Shown here: piece after piece, positions 7,918 to 16,212 of the stretch | How the letters are laid out: every line of letters starts with the position of its first letter | Numbering within the stretch: position 1 is the first letter of the stretch | Assembly (NCBI RefSeq): GCF_014648655.1 | Contig: NZ_BMRN01000032.1 | Location: 22,231 to 86,230 of the forward strand | Length of the DNA stretch: 64,000 nucleotides | Source: Streptomyces atratus | Lineage (GTDB): Bacteria > Actinomycetota > Actinomycetes > Streptomycetales > Streptomycetaceae | Direction of reading: 5' to 3' | Program-made: the position numbers and the translations under genes | Notes under the pieces: generated by a model | What the model was told of the DNA's origin: nothing | The model's database searches: none | What the model saw: only the letters and a program-made list of their open reading frames with translations

Positions 7918-9132
7918 TCATGTGTGCGCCGCGCTGCGTGCTCCGTACCCCAGTACCGCGGCCGCGGCGGCCAGCAGCGCCACTGTGGTGAGGGCCAGGG
8001 GGAGGGAGAACCAGTCGGCCAGGAAGCCGATCGCGGGCGGTCCGAGCAGCATCCCGCCGTAGCCGAGCGTCGACGCGGCGGCCACTCCACCGGGCCCGGC
8101 CAGCTCACCGGCCCGGCCGACCGCGACGGGGAAGATGTTGGCCAGACCGAGACCGGTGACGGCGAAACCGAGGAGCGCCAGCCAGGTGGTCGGGGCGAGC
8201 GAGCCGAGCAGCATCCCGGCGGCGGCCGTCGCACCGCCCGCGACGAGGGTCCGGGTCTGGCCGAGCCGTTCGAGCAGTGCCGTGCCGCTGAGCCGGCCGG
8301 CCGTCATGGCCAGTGCGAACAGGGAGTATCCGGCGGCGGCGATGCCCGGGTGGGCGTGCAGGTCCTGTTCCAGATGGAGGGCGCCCCAGTCGGCCAGCGC
8401 GCCTTCGCCGTACGCGGTGCAGAGCGCGATCACGCCGAACAGGAGCACCATGCGGCGGGCCCGCCCGGCCGGTCGCCGCGGCTTCTCGGCGTCGTCGGCC
8501 GTGGATGCGGGCTTCGGCGCCGGTTGGCGCAGCAGCACCGGTCCGGTCGCCGCGGTGACCAGGAGTCCGATTCCGGTGAGGACGAAGAGATGCGTGGCGG
8601 GGGAGAGGCCGCCCGCGACCAGTCCGCCGAGCCCGGCACCGACCATTCCGCCGAGGCTGAACGCGGCGTGGAAGCTGGGCATCACGGGACGCCGCAGGGC
8701 AGCGACCAGGTCGACCGCCGCGCTGTTCATCGCCACGTTCATCCCGCCGTACGCGGCGCCGAAGACCAGCAGCACCAGGCCGAGTGCGAGCGCCGAATGC
8801 GTCTGAGCGGGCAGGGCGATGCTGAGGGGGAGCAGAACACCGCAGACCACGGTCACCGGATGGCTGCCGAAGCGTCGGCACAGCCGGCCCGTGAGCATCA
8901 TGGTCACCACGGCCCCGGCGGATACGCCGAGCAGGGCGAGGCCCAGGGTGGAGGCCGAGGCGCCGGTCTGGTGCTTGATGGCCGGGATGCGGACCACCCA
9001 TCCGGCGAAGAGGAAGCCGTCGAGGGCGAAGAACACGGTCAGCGCGGTACGGAGGCGGGCCAACGAAGGTGGGGCGGTGTCTTTGCCCGGTCCCCCCGGT
9101 AGGGCCGTCCGCAGTTTGTTTAGTTGCGGCAC
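7918..9132 (-). CDS. MFS transporter (YbjJ-like)
   Basis: Twelve-helix major facilitator of about 404 residues. The first helix is TVFFALDGFLFAGWVVRIPA, a start typical of YbjJ-type proteins, and GRLCRRFG is the loop 2-3 motif. A long cytoplasmic loop rich in Pro/Lys/Arg (APKPASTADDAEKPRRPAGRARR) separates the two halves. The start is uncertain: a GTG at 9132 is six bases after TATGCT, which suits a leaderless transcript, whereas the ATG at 9171 would place the operator-like repeat inside the gene. It is divergent from a ROK regulator, which probably controls it; the transported compound is unknown. Confidence 0.85.
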   Translation of the reverse strand: MPQLNKLRTALPGGPGKDTAPPSLARLRTALTVFFALDGFLFAGWVVRIPAIKHQTGASASTLGLALLGVSAGAVVTMMLTGRLCRRFGSHPVTVVCGVLLPLSIALPAQTHSALALGLVLLVFGAAYGGMNVAMNSAAVDLVAALRRPVMPSFHAAFSLGGMVGAGLGGLVAGGLSPATHLFVLTGIGLLVTAATGPVLLRQPAPKPASTADDAEKPRRPAGRARRMVLLFGVIALCTAYGEGALADWGALHLEQDLHAHPGIAAAGYSLFALAMTAGRLSGTALLERLGQTRTLVAGGATAAAGMLLGSLAPTTWLALLGFAVTGLGLANIFPVAVGRAGELAGPGGVAAASTLGYGGMLLGPPAIGFLADWFSLPLALTTVALLAAAAAVLGYGARSAAHT

Positions 9133-9137
9133 AAACT
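9113..9137. promoter_or_regulatory. Inverted repeat at the MFS/ROK divergent promoter
   Basis: AGTTTGT (9113-9119) and ACAAACT (9131-9137) are perfect seven-base arms with an 11-base spacer. The element overlaps the likely GTG start of the transporter, and a -10-like TATGCT reads on the minus strand at 9144-9139. ROK regulators bind such A/T-containing palindromes, so this is the best operator candidate. Confidence 0.6.
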
Positions 9138-9253
9138 CAGCATAGAGGCGTCCGGACAACGGGCGCAACATGGCCGCCCGCCGCGGCCGCACGGGGCGCA
9201 AGTGCGCCACCGGGGCGTCGGCGGCACCCGCGGATCGTGGGAGACTCGCCCCC

Positions 9254-10468
9254 ATGAACGGCAAGGTGACCACCACCCGGACAAAGTTGGAGAGGGGCCG
9301 CAGCGCGCTCGGACCCGCGCTGGAACTGGTCCACACCGGACGCGCGCCCACCCGTGCCGTCCTCACCTCCGAGCTCGGGGTCACCCGGGCGACGGCCGGT
9401 GCGGTCGCCGCGGAACTGGAGGCGCTCGGCCTGATCCGGGTCGACTCCCGGCCGGGCTCCGCCGCCGGCTCGCAGGGCCGCCCCTCGCACCGGCTGGCCA
9501 TCCGGGAGTCCGGGCCCGTCGCCATCGCCGCGCAGGTGCACGCCGACGGCTTCCGGGCCGCGCTCGTCGGGCTCGGCGGACGGCTCGTCGCCACCGCCCC
9601 CGGGTGTGTCACCGTCACGGCGGACCCGGCGCAGGTCATCGGCGAAGTGGTCGACGACTGTGCCCGGTTGTTGCGGGACAGCGGCCTGCGCTGTGTCGGT
9701 GCGGGCCTCGCGGTGCCGTCCGCGGTCGCCGAACCGGAGGGCACCGCGCTCAACCCGCTGCACATCGCCTGGCCGGCGGGCGCCCCGGTGCGAGAGATCT
9801 TCGCCGCCTGCGTACGGGAAGCGGGCATCCCCGGACCCGCGTTCACCGGGAACGACGTCAACCTCGCCGCGCTCGCCGAACACCGGCACGGTGCCGGGCG
9901 CGGTGCCCAGCATCTGCTCTGTGTGGCCACCGGTCACCGGGGCGTGGGCGGTGCCCTGGTCCTCGACGGCCGTCTGCACACCGGGAGTTCGGGACTCGCG
10001 CTGGAGGTCGGCCATCTCACGGTGAACCCCGAGGGCCGCCCGTGTCACTGCGGCGGCCGCGGCTGCCTCGACGTCGAGACCGACCCGCTGGCCTTCCTCA
10101 TCGCTGCCCGTCGCGAACCCGGTCCGGAGGAGTCACTGCTCAAGCAGGCCGGCGATCTGCTGCGTACGGAGTACGAGGACGCGGCGGTACGGGGTGCGGC
10201 CGAGGAGCTGATCGACCGGCTCGGCCTCGGGCTCGCCGGGCTGGTCAACATCCTCAACCCCGATCGCATCATCCTCGGCGGACTGCACCGCGCACTGCTC
10301 GACGCGGATCCCGAGCGGCTGCGTGCGGTGGTGGCCGACCGGAGCCTGTGGGGGCGCAGCGGCAGTGTGCCCATCCTGCCGTGCACGCTCGACCACAACA
10401 GCCTGGTGGGGGCGGCGGAACTGGCCTGGCAGCCGGTGCTGGACGATCCGCTGGCCGCGCTTGCGTGA
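9254..10468 (+). CDS. ROK-family transcriptional regulator
   Basis: About 404 residues: an N-terminal winged helix (LTSELGVTRATAGAVAAELEALGLI) followed by a sugar-kinase-like ROK domain. The zinc-site signature GHLTVNPEGRPCHCGGRGCLDVE is intact (His plus CxCGxxGC). The ATG at 9254 is preferred over an in-frame ATG at 9170 because the winged helix then begins at a normal distance. Its divergent MFS neighbour and the palindrome between them suggest local control in response to a sugar-like ligand. Confidence 0.88.
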   Translation: MNGKVTTTRTKLERGRSALGPALELVHTGRAPTRAVLTSELGVTRATAGAVAAELEALGLIRVDSRPGSAAGSQGRPSHRLAIRESGPVAIAAQVHADGFRAALVGLGGRLVATAPGCVTVTADPAQVIGEVVDDCARLLRDSGLRCVGAGLAVPSAVAEPEGTALNPLHIAWPAGAPVREIFAACVREAGIPGPAFTGNDVNLAALAEHRHGAGRGAQHLLCVATGHRGVGGALVLDGRLHTGSSGLALEVGHLTVNPEGRPCHCGGRGCLDVETDPLAFLIAARREPGPEESLLKQAGDLLRTEYEDAAVRGAAEELIDRLGLGLAGLVNILNPDRIILGGLHRALLDADPERLRAVVADRSLWGRSGSVPILPCTLDHNSLVGAAELAWQPVLDDPLAALA

Positions 10469-10500
10469 GGGGGCCTCGGGTGCGTTGTGCTCCTCGAGTG

Positions 10501-11070
10501 TCAGGCGGCGGTGTCACCGGGGGCGAGCAGCGCGAGCAGTCCACGCGCGCCCGCGTCGAAGGCGTCCGTCGAACCGGAGGCGCGGGCCAGCACATAGCCG
10601 CCCTGCACCGTCGCGACGATCGTCGCCGCCACGTCCTCGGGAGCCAGAAGGCGGGTGAACTCGCCCTGGTCCAGGCCCTCCTGGACGATCTCGGCGAGCC
10701 TTCCGCGCAGCCAGCCGATCGTCTCGTCGACCGGTGCGCGCAACTCGTCACTGGCGATGACTTCCGGATCCATCGTCAGCCGGCCGACCGGGCAGCCGCG
10801 CAGCACATCGCGCTCGCGCAGGAGATACGTCGAAATCCGCTCATACGCCGTTCCCGGGCCGTCGAACAACTGCCCGGCCGTCTCGCGCATCTGCGAGGCC
10901 GTGCGGCGGATGGCCGTGAGTGCCAGATCGGGCTTGCCCGCGAAGTGGTGGTACATGCTGCCCTGGCCCGCCCCCGCCTGCTGCTGTATGGCCTTGGGGC
11001 TGGTGCCCACATAGCCGCGCTCCCACAGGAGCTCCTGGGTGGCTTCGATCAGACGGTCCGGAGTGCTCAT
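10501..11070 (-). CDS. TetR/AcrR-family regulator (LmrA/YxaF-like)
   Basis: 189-residue TetR regulator. The helix-turn-helix reads GTSPKAIQQQAGAGQGSMYHHFAGKPDLALTAI near residues 25-57. The C-terminal domain has the RGCPVGRLTMD stretch seen in LmrA/YxaF-type proteins. I used the ATG at 11070; an upstream start at 11085 adds five residues. A TACC-AGTA-GGTA element just upstream matches the operator type of this subgroup. It is divergent from the SHOCT/ABC/FtsX operon, which it probably represses. Confidence 0.88.
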   Translation of the reverse strand: MSTPDRLIEATQELLWERGYVGTSPKAIQQQAGAGQGSMYHHFAGKPDLALTAIRRTASQMRETAGQLFDGPGTAYERISTYLLRERDVLRGCPVGRLTMDPEVIASDELRAPVDETIGWLRGRLAEIVQEGLDQGEFTRLLAPEDVAATIVATVQGGYVLARASGSTDAFDAGARGLLALLAPGDTAA

Positions 11071-11083
11071 GACTCGACTGTAC

Positions 11084-11097
11084 ATACCAGTAGGTAC
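11084..11097. promoter_or_regulatory. TetR operator-like palindrome
   Basis: ATACCAGTAGGTAC contains TACC and GGTA arms around AGTA, 13 bases upstream of the TetR start. It is the expected form for an LmrA/YxaF-type TetR regulator and would serve autoregulation. Confidence 0.6.
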
Positions 11098-11191
11098 AGA
11101 ATCCGGTGATGTCGGCCCGACGACGGGAGCAGCCGCACATCCGCCACGTACTTCCGAGGGGGTACGCGCACGGCCGCCGGCCGTACGACGA

Positions 11192-11239
11192 CTCCGACCC
11201 CTCCCGGGGTCAGGCTCGGAGGCGTCAGGAAAACCTGAC
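11192..11239 (+). promoter_or_regulatory. Nested inverted repeats upstream of the ABC operon
   Basis: GACCCC-TCCC-GGGGTC (11196-11211) lies within flanking CTCCGA/TCGGAG, followed at 11224-11239 by GTCAGG-AAAA-CCTGAC. They precede the SHOCT gene by 32 bases. They could be operators or hairpins in the 5' leader; the sequence does not decide. Confidence 0.45.
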
Positions 11240-11270
11240 TGCGAACCCTGAACCGAGGGAGTTGACCGAG

Positions 11271-11561
11271 ATGAACACCCTGGCGTACAGCGGTGGACCC
11301 GGACCCTGGATCCTCCTCTTCCCGCTCTTCTGGGCGGCCGCCGCGATCGGCGGCGTCACCCTGCTGCGCCGTACCGTTCGGCGCGGCCGACGAGGCCCCT
11401 GGCAGGCCCGTACCACTCAGGAAGCACCCGCCGAAGGGTCACCGATCACCCTGCTCGGCCGCCGCTTCGCGGCCGGAGAGGTCGACGAGGACGAGTACTG
11501 GCGTCGGCTCTCCGTCCTCGACGAACAGTTCGGCCGCGGCAGCAAGGAAGGAGTGGCATGA
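11271..11561 (+). CDS. SHOCT-domain membrane protein
   Basis: 96-residue protein with one membrane helix (WILLFPLFWAAAAIGGVTLL), a basic stretch (RRTVRRGRRG), and a C-terminal SHOCT domain (SPITLLGRRFAAGEVDEDEYWRRLSVLDE). SHOCT domains are short oligomerisation modules. Its stop overlaps the start of the ABC ATPase gene, and a GAGGGA ribosome site precedes its ATG, so it is the first gene of the exporter operon. Confidence 0.85.
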   Translation: MNTLAYSGGPGPWILLFPLFWAAAAIGGVTLLRRTVRRGRRGPWQARTTQEAPAEGSPITLLGRRFAAGEVDEDEYWRRLSVLDEQFGRGSKEGVA

Positions 11562-12355
11562 CCACCACCGTCCCCACCTCCGAGCCCACCCCCACCCCCA
11601 CGTCCACCTCAGCCGCCTTTGCTGCCCGGGTCGTCGACGCAGTGAAGCTCTACGGCACCGGCGACACCCGGGTCAGGGCCCTCGACGGGGTGAGCGTCGA
11701 CTTTCCGGCCGGCCGCTTCACCGCGATCATGGGGCCCTCCGGCTCCGGCAAATCCACCCTGATGCACTGCGCGGCGGGACTCGACACCCTCACCTCCGGC
11801 TCCGCCTTCATCGGCGACACCGACATCAGCGCCCTCGACGACCGCAGGCTCACCCTGCTGCGCCGGCGGCGCATCGGCTTCGTCTTCCAGTCCTTCAACC
11901 TCCTGCCGACGCTCACCGTCGCCGAGAACATCACCCTCCCTCTGGATCTTGCGGGGGAGCGACCCGACCCGGAGTGGCTCGACGCACTCGTCGACACCGT
12001 TGGACTGCGGGACCGGCTGCACCACCGGCCCGGCGAACTGTCCGGCGGACAGCAGCAGCGGGTGGCGGTGGCGCGGGCCTTCGCGGGCAGTCCCGATGTC
12101 GTCTTCGCCGACGAACCGACCGGCAACCTCGACTCCCGTTCCGGCCAGGAGGTGCTCTGGTTGCTCGGCCGAACCGTCCGGCAGGCTGCCCGCACGGTCG
12201 TCATGGTCACCCATGACCCGGTCGCCGCGGCCCACGCCGACGAGGTCGTCTTCCTCGCCGACGGCAGGCTCGTCGACCGGATGTCCGAGCCCACGGCGGA
12301 GCGCGTGCTCGACCGCTTCAAGTCCTTCGCCCCTCACCCGTCACGCAGGCGGTGA
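11558..12355 (+). CDS. ABC transporter ATPase (MacB/LolD type)
   Basis: 265-residue ATPase subunit. Walker A is GPSGSGKST near residue 58, the Q-loop is FVFQSFNLLPTLTV, the ABC signature is LSGGQQQRVAVARA and Walker B is VVFADEPTGNLDS. The last motif is characteristic of the MacB/LolD group that works with FtsX-like permeases. The N-terminus has an extra Thr/Pro-rich stretch. It starts within the SHOCT stop and is followed four bases later by the permease gene, so it powers that permease. Confidence 0.93.
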   Translation: MTTTVPTSEPTPTPTSTSAAFAARVVDAVKLYGTGDTRVRALDGVSVDFPAGRFTAIMGPSGSGKSTLMHCAAGLDTLTSGSAFIGDTDISALDDRRLTLLRRRRIGFVFQSFNLLPTLTVAENITLPLDLAGERPDPEWLDALVDTVGLRDRLHHRPGELSGGQQQRVAVARAFAGSPDVVFADEPTGNLDSRSGQEVLWLLGRTVRQAARTVVMVTHDPVAAAHADEVVFLADGRLVDRMSEPTAERVLDRFKSFAPHPSRRR

Positions 12356-12359
12356 CGAC

Positions 12360-14930
12360 ATGACCAGCACCCGGGCCTCCGTACGCCTCAGCATCTCCTC
12401 GCTCCGCGCCCACAAGCGCCGCTTCGCCGGTACGTTCGTCGCCGTACTGCTCGGCGTCGCGTTCCTCACCGGGACGCTCGTCATGGGCGACACGCTCCGC
12501 GCGAGCTTCGACACCATGTTCGGCAACGCCACCGCCGGTACCGATGCCGTCGTGCGCAGCTCCAATGTGGTCACGGTCGCCGGTGAGTCCCAGGGCACCC
12601 GGCAGCCGGTGAGCACCGGTCTCGCGAAGAGGATCGAGCAGACCCCCGGCGTCGCCGCGGCGGCCCCCGACATCCAGGGCGCCGGCCAGCTCATCGGCTC
12701 CGACGGCAAACCCGTCGGCGGTCAGGGGCCGCCCACTCTCGCCGGCAACTGGATCGACGACCCGAAGCTCAATCCGTACCGGCTCGCCGCCGGACGCGCC
12801 CCGTCCGCGCCCGGTGAGGTCGTCATCAACCGCGGCACCGCCGACCGGGGTGGGCTCGGGATCGGCGACACGACCGTGCTGCGCACCCCCGACCCCGTGC
12901 ACGTCACGATCGTAGGACTGGCCACCTTCGGCGGCCAGGACGGCATGGGTCAGGTCACCTACACCGCTATGACGCAGGCCGATGCCGAGAAGTACCTCAC
13001 GCCGAAGCCCGGCGAGGCATCGACCATCCAGGTGCGCGCAGGCCCCGGCACCAGCCAGCAGGAACTCGTCGACGCACTGCGCCCTGTACTGCCCAAGGGC
13101 GTCGAGGCCATCACCGGACAGGCATCGGCCGCCGAGAACCGGGACATGATCTCCGGTGCCTTCCTCAGCGTGTTCACCACACTGCTGCTGGTGTTCTCCG
13201 GGATCGTGCTGCTGGTCGCCACCTTCTCCATCCACAACACCTTCGCGATCGTCGTCGCCCAGCGGACCCGCGAGAACGCCCTGTTGCGCGCCCTCGGCGC
13301 CTCCCGCAGGCAGGTCGTCGGCTCGACCCTCGTCGAGGCGGCCGCAGTCGGTGTGATCGCCTCCGCCGCCGGTCTGGCCGGTGGCATCGGCATCGCTGCC
13401 GGACTGCAGGCGCTCTTCCCCGCCGTCGGATTCCCGTTCCCCGAGGGAGCGCTGGTGATCAGCGCCGTTTCCCTGCTGCTGCCGCTCGCCGTCGGCGTCC
13501 TCGTCTGCCTCGGCTCCGCCCTCCTGCCCGCTGTCCGGGCCGGACGCACCGCTCCGCTCGCCGCCCTGCGCGAGAGCGCGGCCGACGACTCCGCGGCGTC
13601 CCGGGCACGTGCCCTCGCCGGGCTCGTGCTGCTGGTGGCCTCCCTCGGCACCATCCTGACCGGCGCCCTGGCCGATGTGTCCGTCTGGCTGTCGGCCGCC
13701 GGTGCGGTGTCGGCACTCGCCGCGTTCGTAGTGCTCGGACCGGTCGCCTCCTCGTACGCCGTTCGGTTCCTCGGCGCCCCGCTCGACCGGCTGCGCGGTG
13801 TCACGGGCCGACTGGCCCGGCGCAACGCCCTGCGCAGCCCCCGGCGGACCGCATCCACCGCGACCGCTCTGATGATCGGCGTCGCCGTGGTCTCCCTCTT
13901 CACCGTCTTCGGCGCCTCCCTGAAGGCGACCATGAACGGGGCGGTCGACCGCTCCTTCGCGGGCGATGTCGCCATCAGCGCTCCCGCCTTCGGAGCGGGC
14001 GGCAGCGGCCTCAGCCCCCGGCTGGCCCCGGCCGTCGACCGGCTGCCGGAGGTCGCGACCGCCGTCGGTCTCGGCAAGGGGGTCGCGGAGGTCGACGGCG
14101 CGGGACGCGCGCTGACCGTCACCGACCCGGCCGCGCTCGGCAGGGTCTTCGACCTCGGCCGGGTCGACGGATCGCTGAAGGGGCTGGGCGTGAACGGGAT
14201 CGCCGTGTCCGACATCGAGGCCGGCAAGCGCGGTCTGCACACCGGCTCCACCGCGCGGCTCGCCTTCACCGACGGCACGCAGCAGAACTTCACGGTCCGT
14301 GCCGTCTACGACCGGTCGGAACTGGCGGGCGACTACGTCATCACCCGCCTGGCCTGGGCCCCGCACCGTGCACAGGACTCCGACTCGCTGATCGCCGTCT
14401 CCTTCAAGCCCGGTGTCGCCACCGCCGTGGGCAAAGCGGCGGTGGCGAAGACAGCGGCTGCGTACGGCAACCCGGACGTACAGACCCGCAGCGAGTACGC
14501 GCAGTCCTCGGCCGGCGGCATCGACATGATGCTCACACTGGTCTACGCCCTGCTCGCACTCGCCGTACTGATCGCGCTGCTGGGCATCGCCAACACGCTG
14601 ACCCTGGCGCTTCACGAACGCACCAGGGAACTGGGCCTGTTGCGGGCCGTCGGACAGACCAGGAGCCAGCTGCGGTCCATGGTCCGCTGGGAATCCGTTC
14701 TGGTCGCGGCGTTCGGCACGGCGGGCGGCCTGTTGCTCGGCGGCGTCCTCGGCTGGGTGCTGGTCGAGGCGTCCGTGGGCACGGGCGACACCGCCTTCGC
14801 CTTTGCGCTGCCGCCGCTGCGGCTCCTGGTGGTGGCCCTCGTGGGGATCACCGCCGGGGCGCTGGCGGGCCGGCGGCCCGCCCGCCGGGCGGCACGGCTG
14901 GACGTGCTCCGCGCGATCGCCGCCGAATAG
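12360..14930 (+). CDS. FtsX-like ABC transporter permease
   Basis: 856-residue permease with the doubled FtsX/MacB layout: an N-terminal helix (AGTFVAVLLGVAFLTGTLVMG), a large extracytoplasmic domain, a group of three helices near residues 270-400, a second extracytoplasmic domain and a last set of helices. FtsX signatures are RTRENALLRALGASRRQVVGS and ERTRELGLLRAVGQTRSQLRSMVRWES. Unlike transporters that carry solutes through the bilayer, this class usually works mechanically on lipids, lipoproteins or peptides at the membrane surface. The substrate is unknown. Confidence 0.92.
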   Translation: MTSTRASVRLSISSLRAHKRRFAGTFVAVLLGVAFLTGTLVMGDTLRASFDTMFGNATAGTDAVVRSSNVVTVAGESQGTRQPVSTGLAKRIEQTPGVAAAAPDIQGAGQLIGSDGKPVGGQGPPTLAGNWIDDPKLNPYRLAAGRAPSAPGEVVINRGTADRGGLGIGDTTVLRTPDPVHVTIVGLATFGGQDGMGQVTYTAMTQADAEKYLTPKPGEASTIQVRAGPGTSQQELVDALRPVLPKGVEAITGQASAAENRDMISGAFLSVFTTLLLVFSGIVLLVATFSIHNTFAIVVAQRTRENALLRALGASRRQVVGSTLVEAAAVGVIASAAGLAGGIGIAAGLQALFPAVGFPFPEGALVISAVSLLLPLAVGVLVCLGSALLPAVRAGRTAPLAALRESAADDSAASRARALAGLVLLVASLGTILTGALADVSVWLSAAGAVSALAAFVVLGPVASSYAVRFLGAPLDRLRGVTGRLARRNALRSPRRTASTATALMIGVAVVSLFTVFGASLKATMNGAVDRSFAGDVAISAPAFGAGGSGLSPRLAPAVDRLPEVATAVGLGKGVAEVDGAGRALTVTDPAALGRVFDLGRVDGSLKGLGVNGIAVSDIEAGKRGLHTGSTARLAFTDGTQQNFTVRAVYDRSELAGDYVITRLAWAPHRAQDSDSLIAVSFKPGVATAVGKAAVAKTAAAYGNPDVQTRSEYAQSSAGGIDMMLTLVYALLALAVLIALLGIANTLTLALHERTRELGLLRAVGQTRSQLRSMVRWESVLVAAFGTAGGLLLGGVLGWVLVEASVGTGDTAFAFALPPLRLLVVALVGITAGALAGRRPARRAARLDVLRAIAAE

Positions 14931-14938
14931 CGCGACAG

Positions 14939-14960
14939 CGGGGCGCCGGACGGCGCCCCG
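14939..14960. terminator. Hairpin between convergent genes
   Basis: CGGGGCGCCG and CGGCGCCCCG are perfect ten-base arms with a two-base loop, nine bases after the permease stop and before the convergent gene's stop. A bidirectional terminator is likely. Confidence 0.75.
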
Positions 14961-14981
14961 CTCCGCTTTCCGCCGACTCTG

Positions 14982-15503
14982 CTAGCCGACCACCGACGAC
15001 CGCGCGACGGAGGGCGTCCTGCTCTCCAGGTACGTGACGGTGTCCGGCTCGAACGGTCCGTCAGTGGTTGCCCCGTACACCGCGTGCAGCGGCTGTGCGG
15101 CGAACAGGGAGGGCGCCGGAAGAGTGAACCAGACAACCTTCCCGGCCCCGCCCCTCGGGCAGACCCCCCAGCTCTCGCTGACCGCGGCGATCAGCGCGAG
15201 CCCGCGCCCCGATGTACTGAACGCAGAGGCCTCGCGCACGGTCGGCAGCCGTGGGTCGTGGTCGTGGACGGAGACGGTCAGGCGTTCGAGCAGCAACTCG
15301 ATCTCGACGGTGCATGACTTGTCCGGCTGGGCATGCTGGTGGACATTGGTCAGCAGTTCGGTGACGCCGAGCGCCGCATGGTCGATCAGAGGATCGAGAT
15401 GCCAGTAGCGCAGCTGTGCCGAAACGATTCTGCGTACCTGCCCGATCCGCGACGGCAGGGCCTGGAGCTCCACTGTGCAGTGCCTGCTCGGCTCGCTGAT
15501 CAC
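14982..15503 (-). CDS. RsbW-like ATP-binding regulatory protein
   Basis: 173-residue HATPase_c_2 protein of the anti-sigma-factor/serine kinase type abundant in Streptomyces. ATP-site boxes are visible: ELLTNVHQHA (N box), VHDHDPRLP (G1-like) and GRGLALIAAV (G2). No helix-turn-helix or receiver domain is present. No sigma factor or antagonist gene is adjacent, so its partner is unknown. Confidence 0.85.
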   Translation of the reverse strand: MISEPSRHCTVELQALPSRIGQVRRIVSAQLRYWHLDPLIDHAALGVTELLTNVHQHAQPDKSCTVEIELLLERLTVSVHDHDPRLPTVREASAFSTSGRGLALIAAVSESWGVCPRGGAGKVVWFTLPAPSLFAAQPLHAVYGATTDGPFEPDTVTYLESRTPSVARSSVVG

Positions 15504-15686
15504 GGCTGCGACTCCCCGAAATAGGTCCGGAAGAAGACGAAGGAACGATTCAGCAGATGACTGGCTGCTGATTCAGCTCCGGCGGTGCGGATCACAAGGT
15601 CACCGCCGGTAAACCATGAGTGACGTGTGACCAATGTCGCTCAGGGGGCACGGCTCCGCAACTCGCGGTGTACCGGCGGCGCCCCG

Positions 15687-16004
15687 TCAGATCATCCGGC
15701 CGCCCGCACTGCGCAGCGTCTCGAGAAATCTGCGGGCCGGCCCGGCCTTGTCCGGACCGTGGTTGCGCTGCCCCATCGTCAGTCGGTACCGCGTCCCGTT
15801 GAGGCGCGCCACGGCCGCACCGGCTCCGGCGAACCACGGCCTGCCCGCGCTCACCGCCCCCACCGGGGCGCTGTCGATCTCCCGGCCGTAACTGGTCAGC
15901 AGAGCCAGCCTGCCGTCCTTGACGATCACCTGCCCCGCCCTCGTGACCGAACGGGCCCACCGCTCGATCCGTACCCCCGTCGCACTGAACTCCGTTTCCG
16001 GCAT
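15687..16004 (-). CDS. Conserved hypothetical protein
   Basis: 105-residue protein without a domain I can name. It is beta-rich, with repeats of short strands (RAGQVIVKDGRLALLTSYGR, NGTRYRLTMG) and a basic C-terminus, and looks like a small soluble protein. The ATG at 16004 has an AAGGGGGCG ribosome site. It is divergent from the PLP enzyme gene. Confidence 0.6.
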   Translation of the reverse strand: MPETEFSATGVRIERWARSVTRAGQVIVKDGRLALLTSYGREIDSAPVGAVSAGRPWFAGAGAAVARLNGTRYRLTMGQRNHGPDKAGPARRFLETLRSAGGRMI

Positions 16005-16212
16005 GACTGCTTCGCCCCCTTCGTAACGCTTCTGATGGGCAGTCTGCACAAGCAGGGGCCGACGCGCCAGGCCGCGTCCCGGGTCGATGTCACAGCTGCC
16101 CCGCCCGCCAGGGCCAAGGCAGGGCTATGGACCATCAAAGCGAACATTTGTGCAGGTAGACGGAATATTGTTGACGGTGGAGAGTGACGGCGACACGAGG
16201 AGGAACGCGCTG

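Noticed and set aside
9172..9930. Upstream extension of the MFS reading frame through the ROK gene
   Set aside because: It is antisense to the ROK regulator and low-complexity. Transporter similarity begins only near 9060-9130.
12318..14615. 765-residue open frame antisense to the FtsX permease
   Set aside because: The sense frame encodes a full FtsX-like permease. The antisense product is low-complexity Gly/Arg/Asp-rich, as expected from GC-rich mirror frames.
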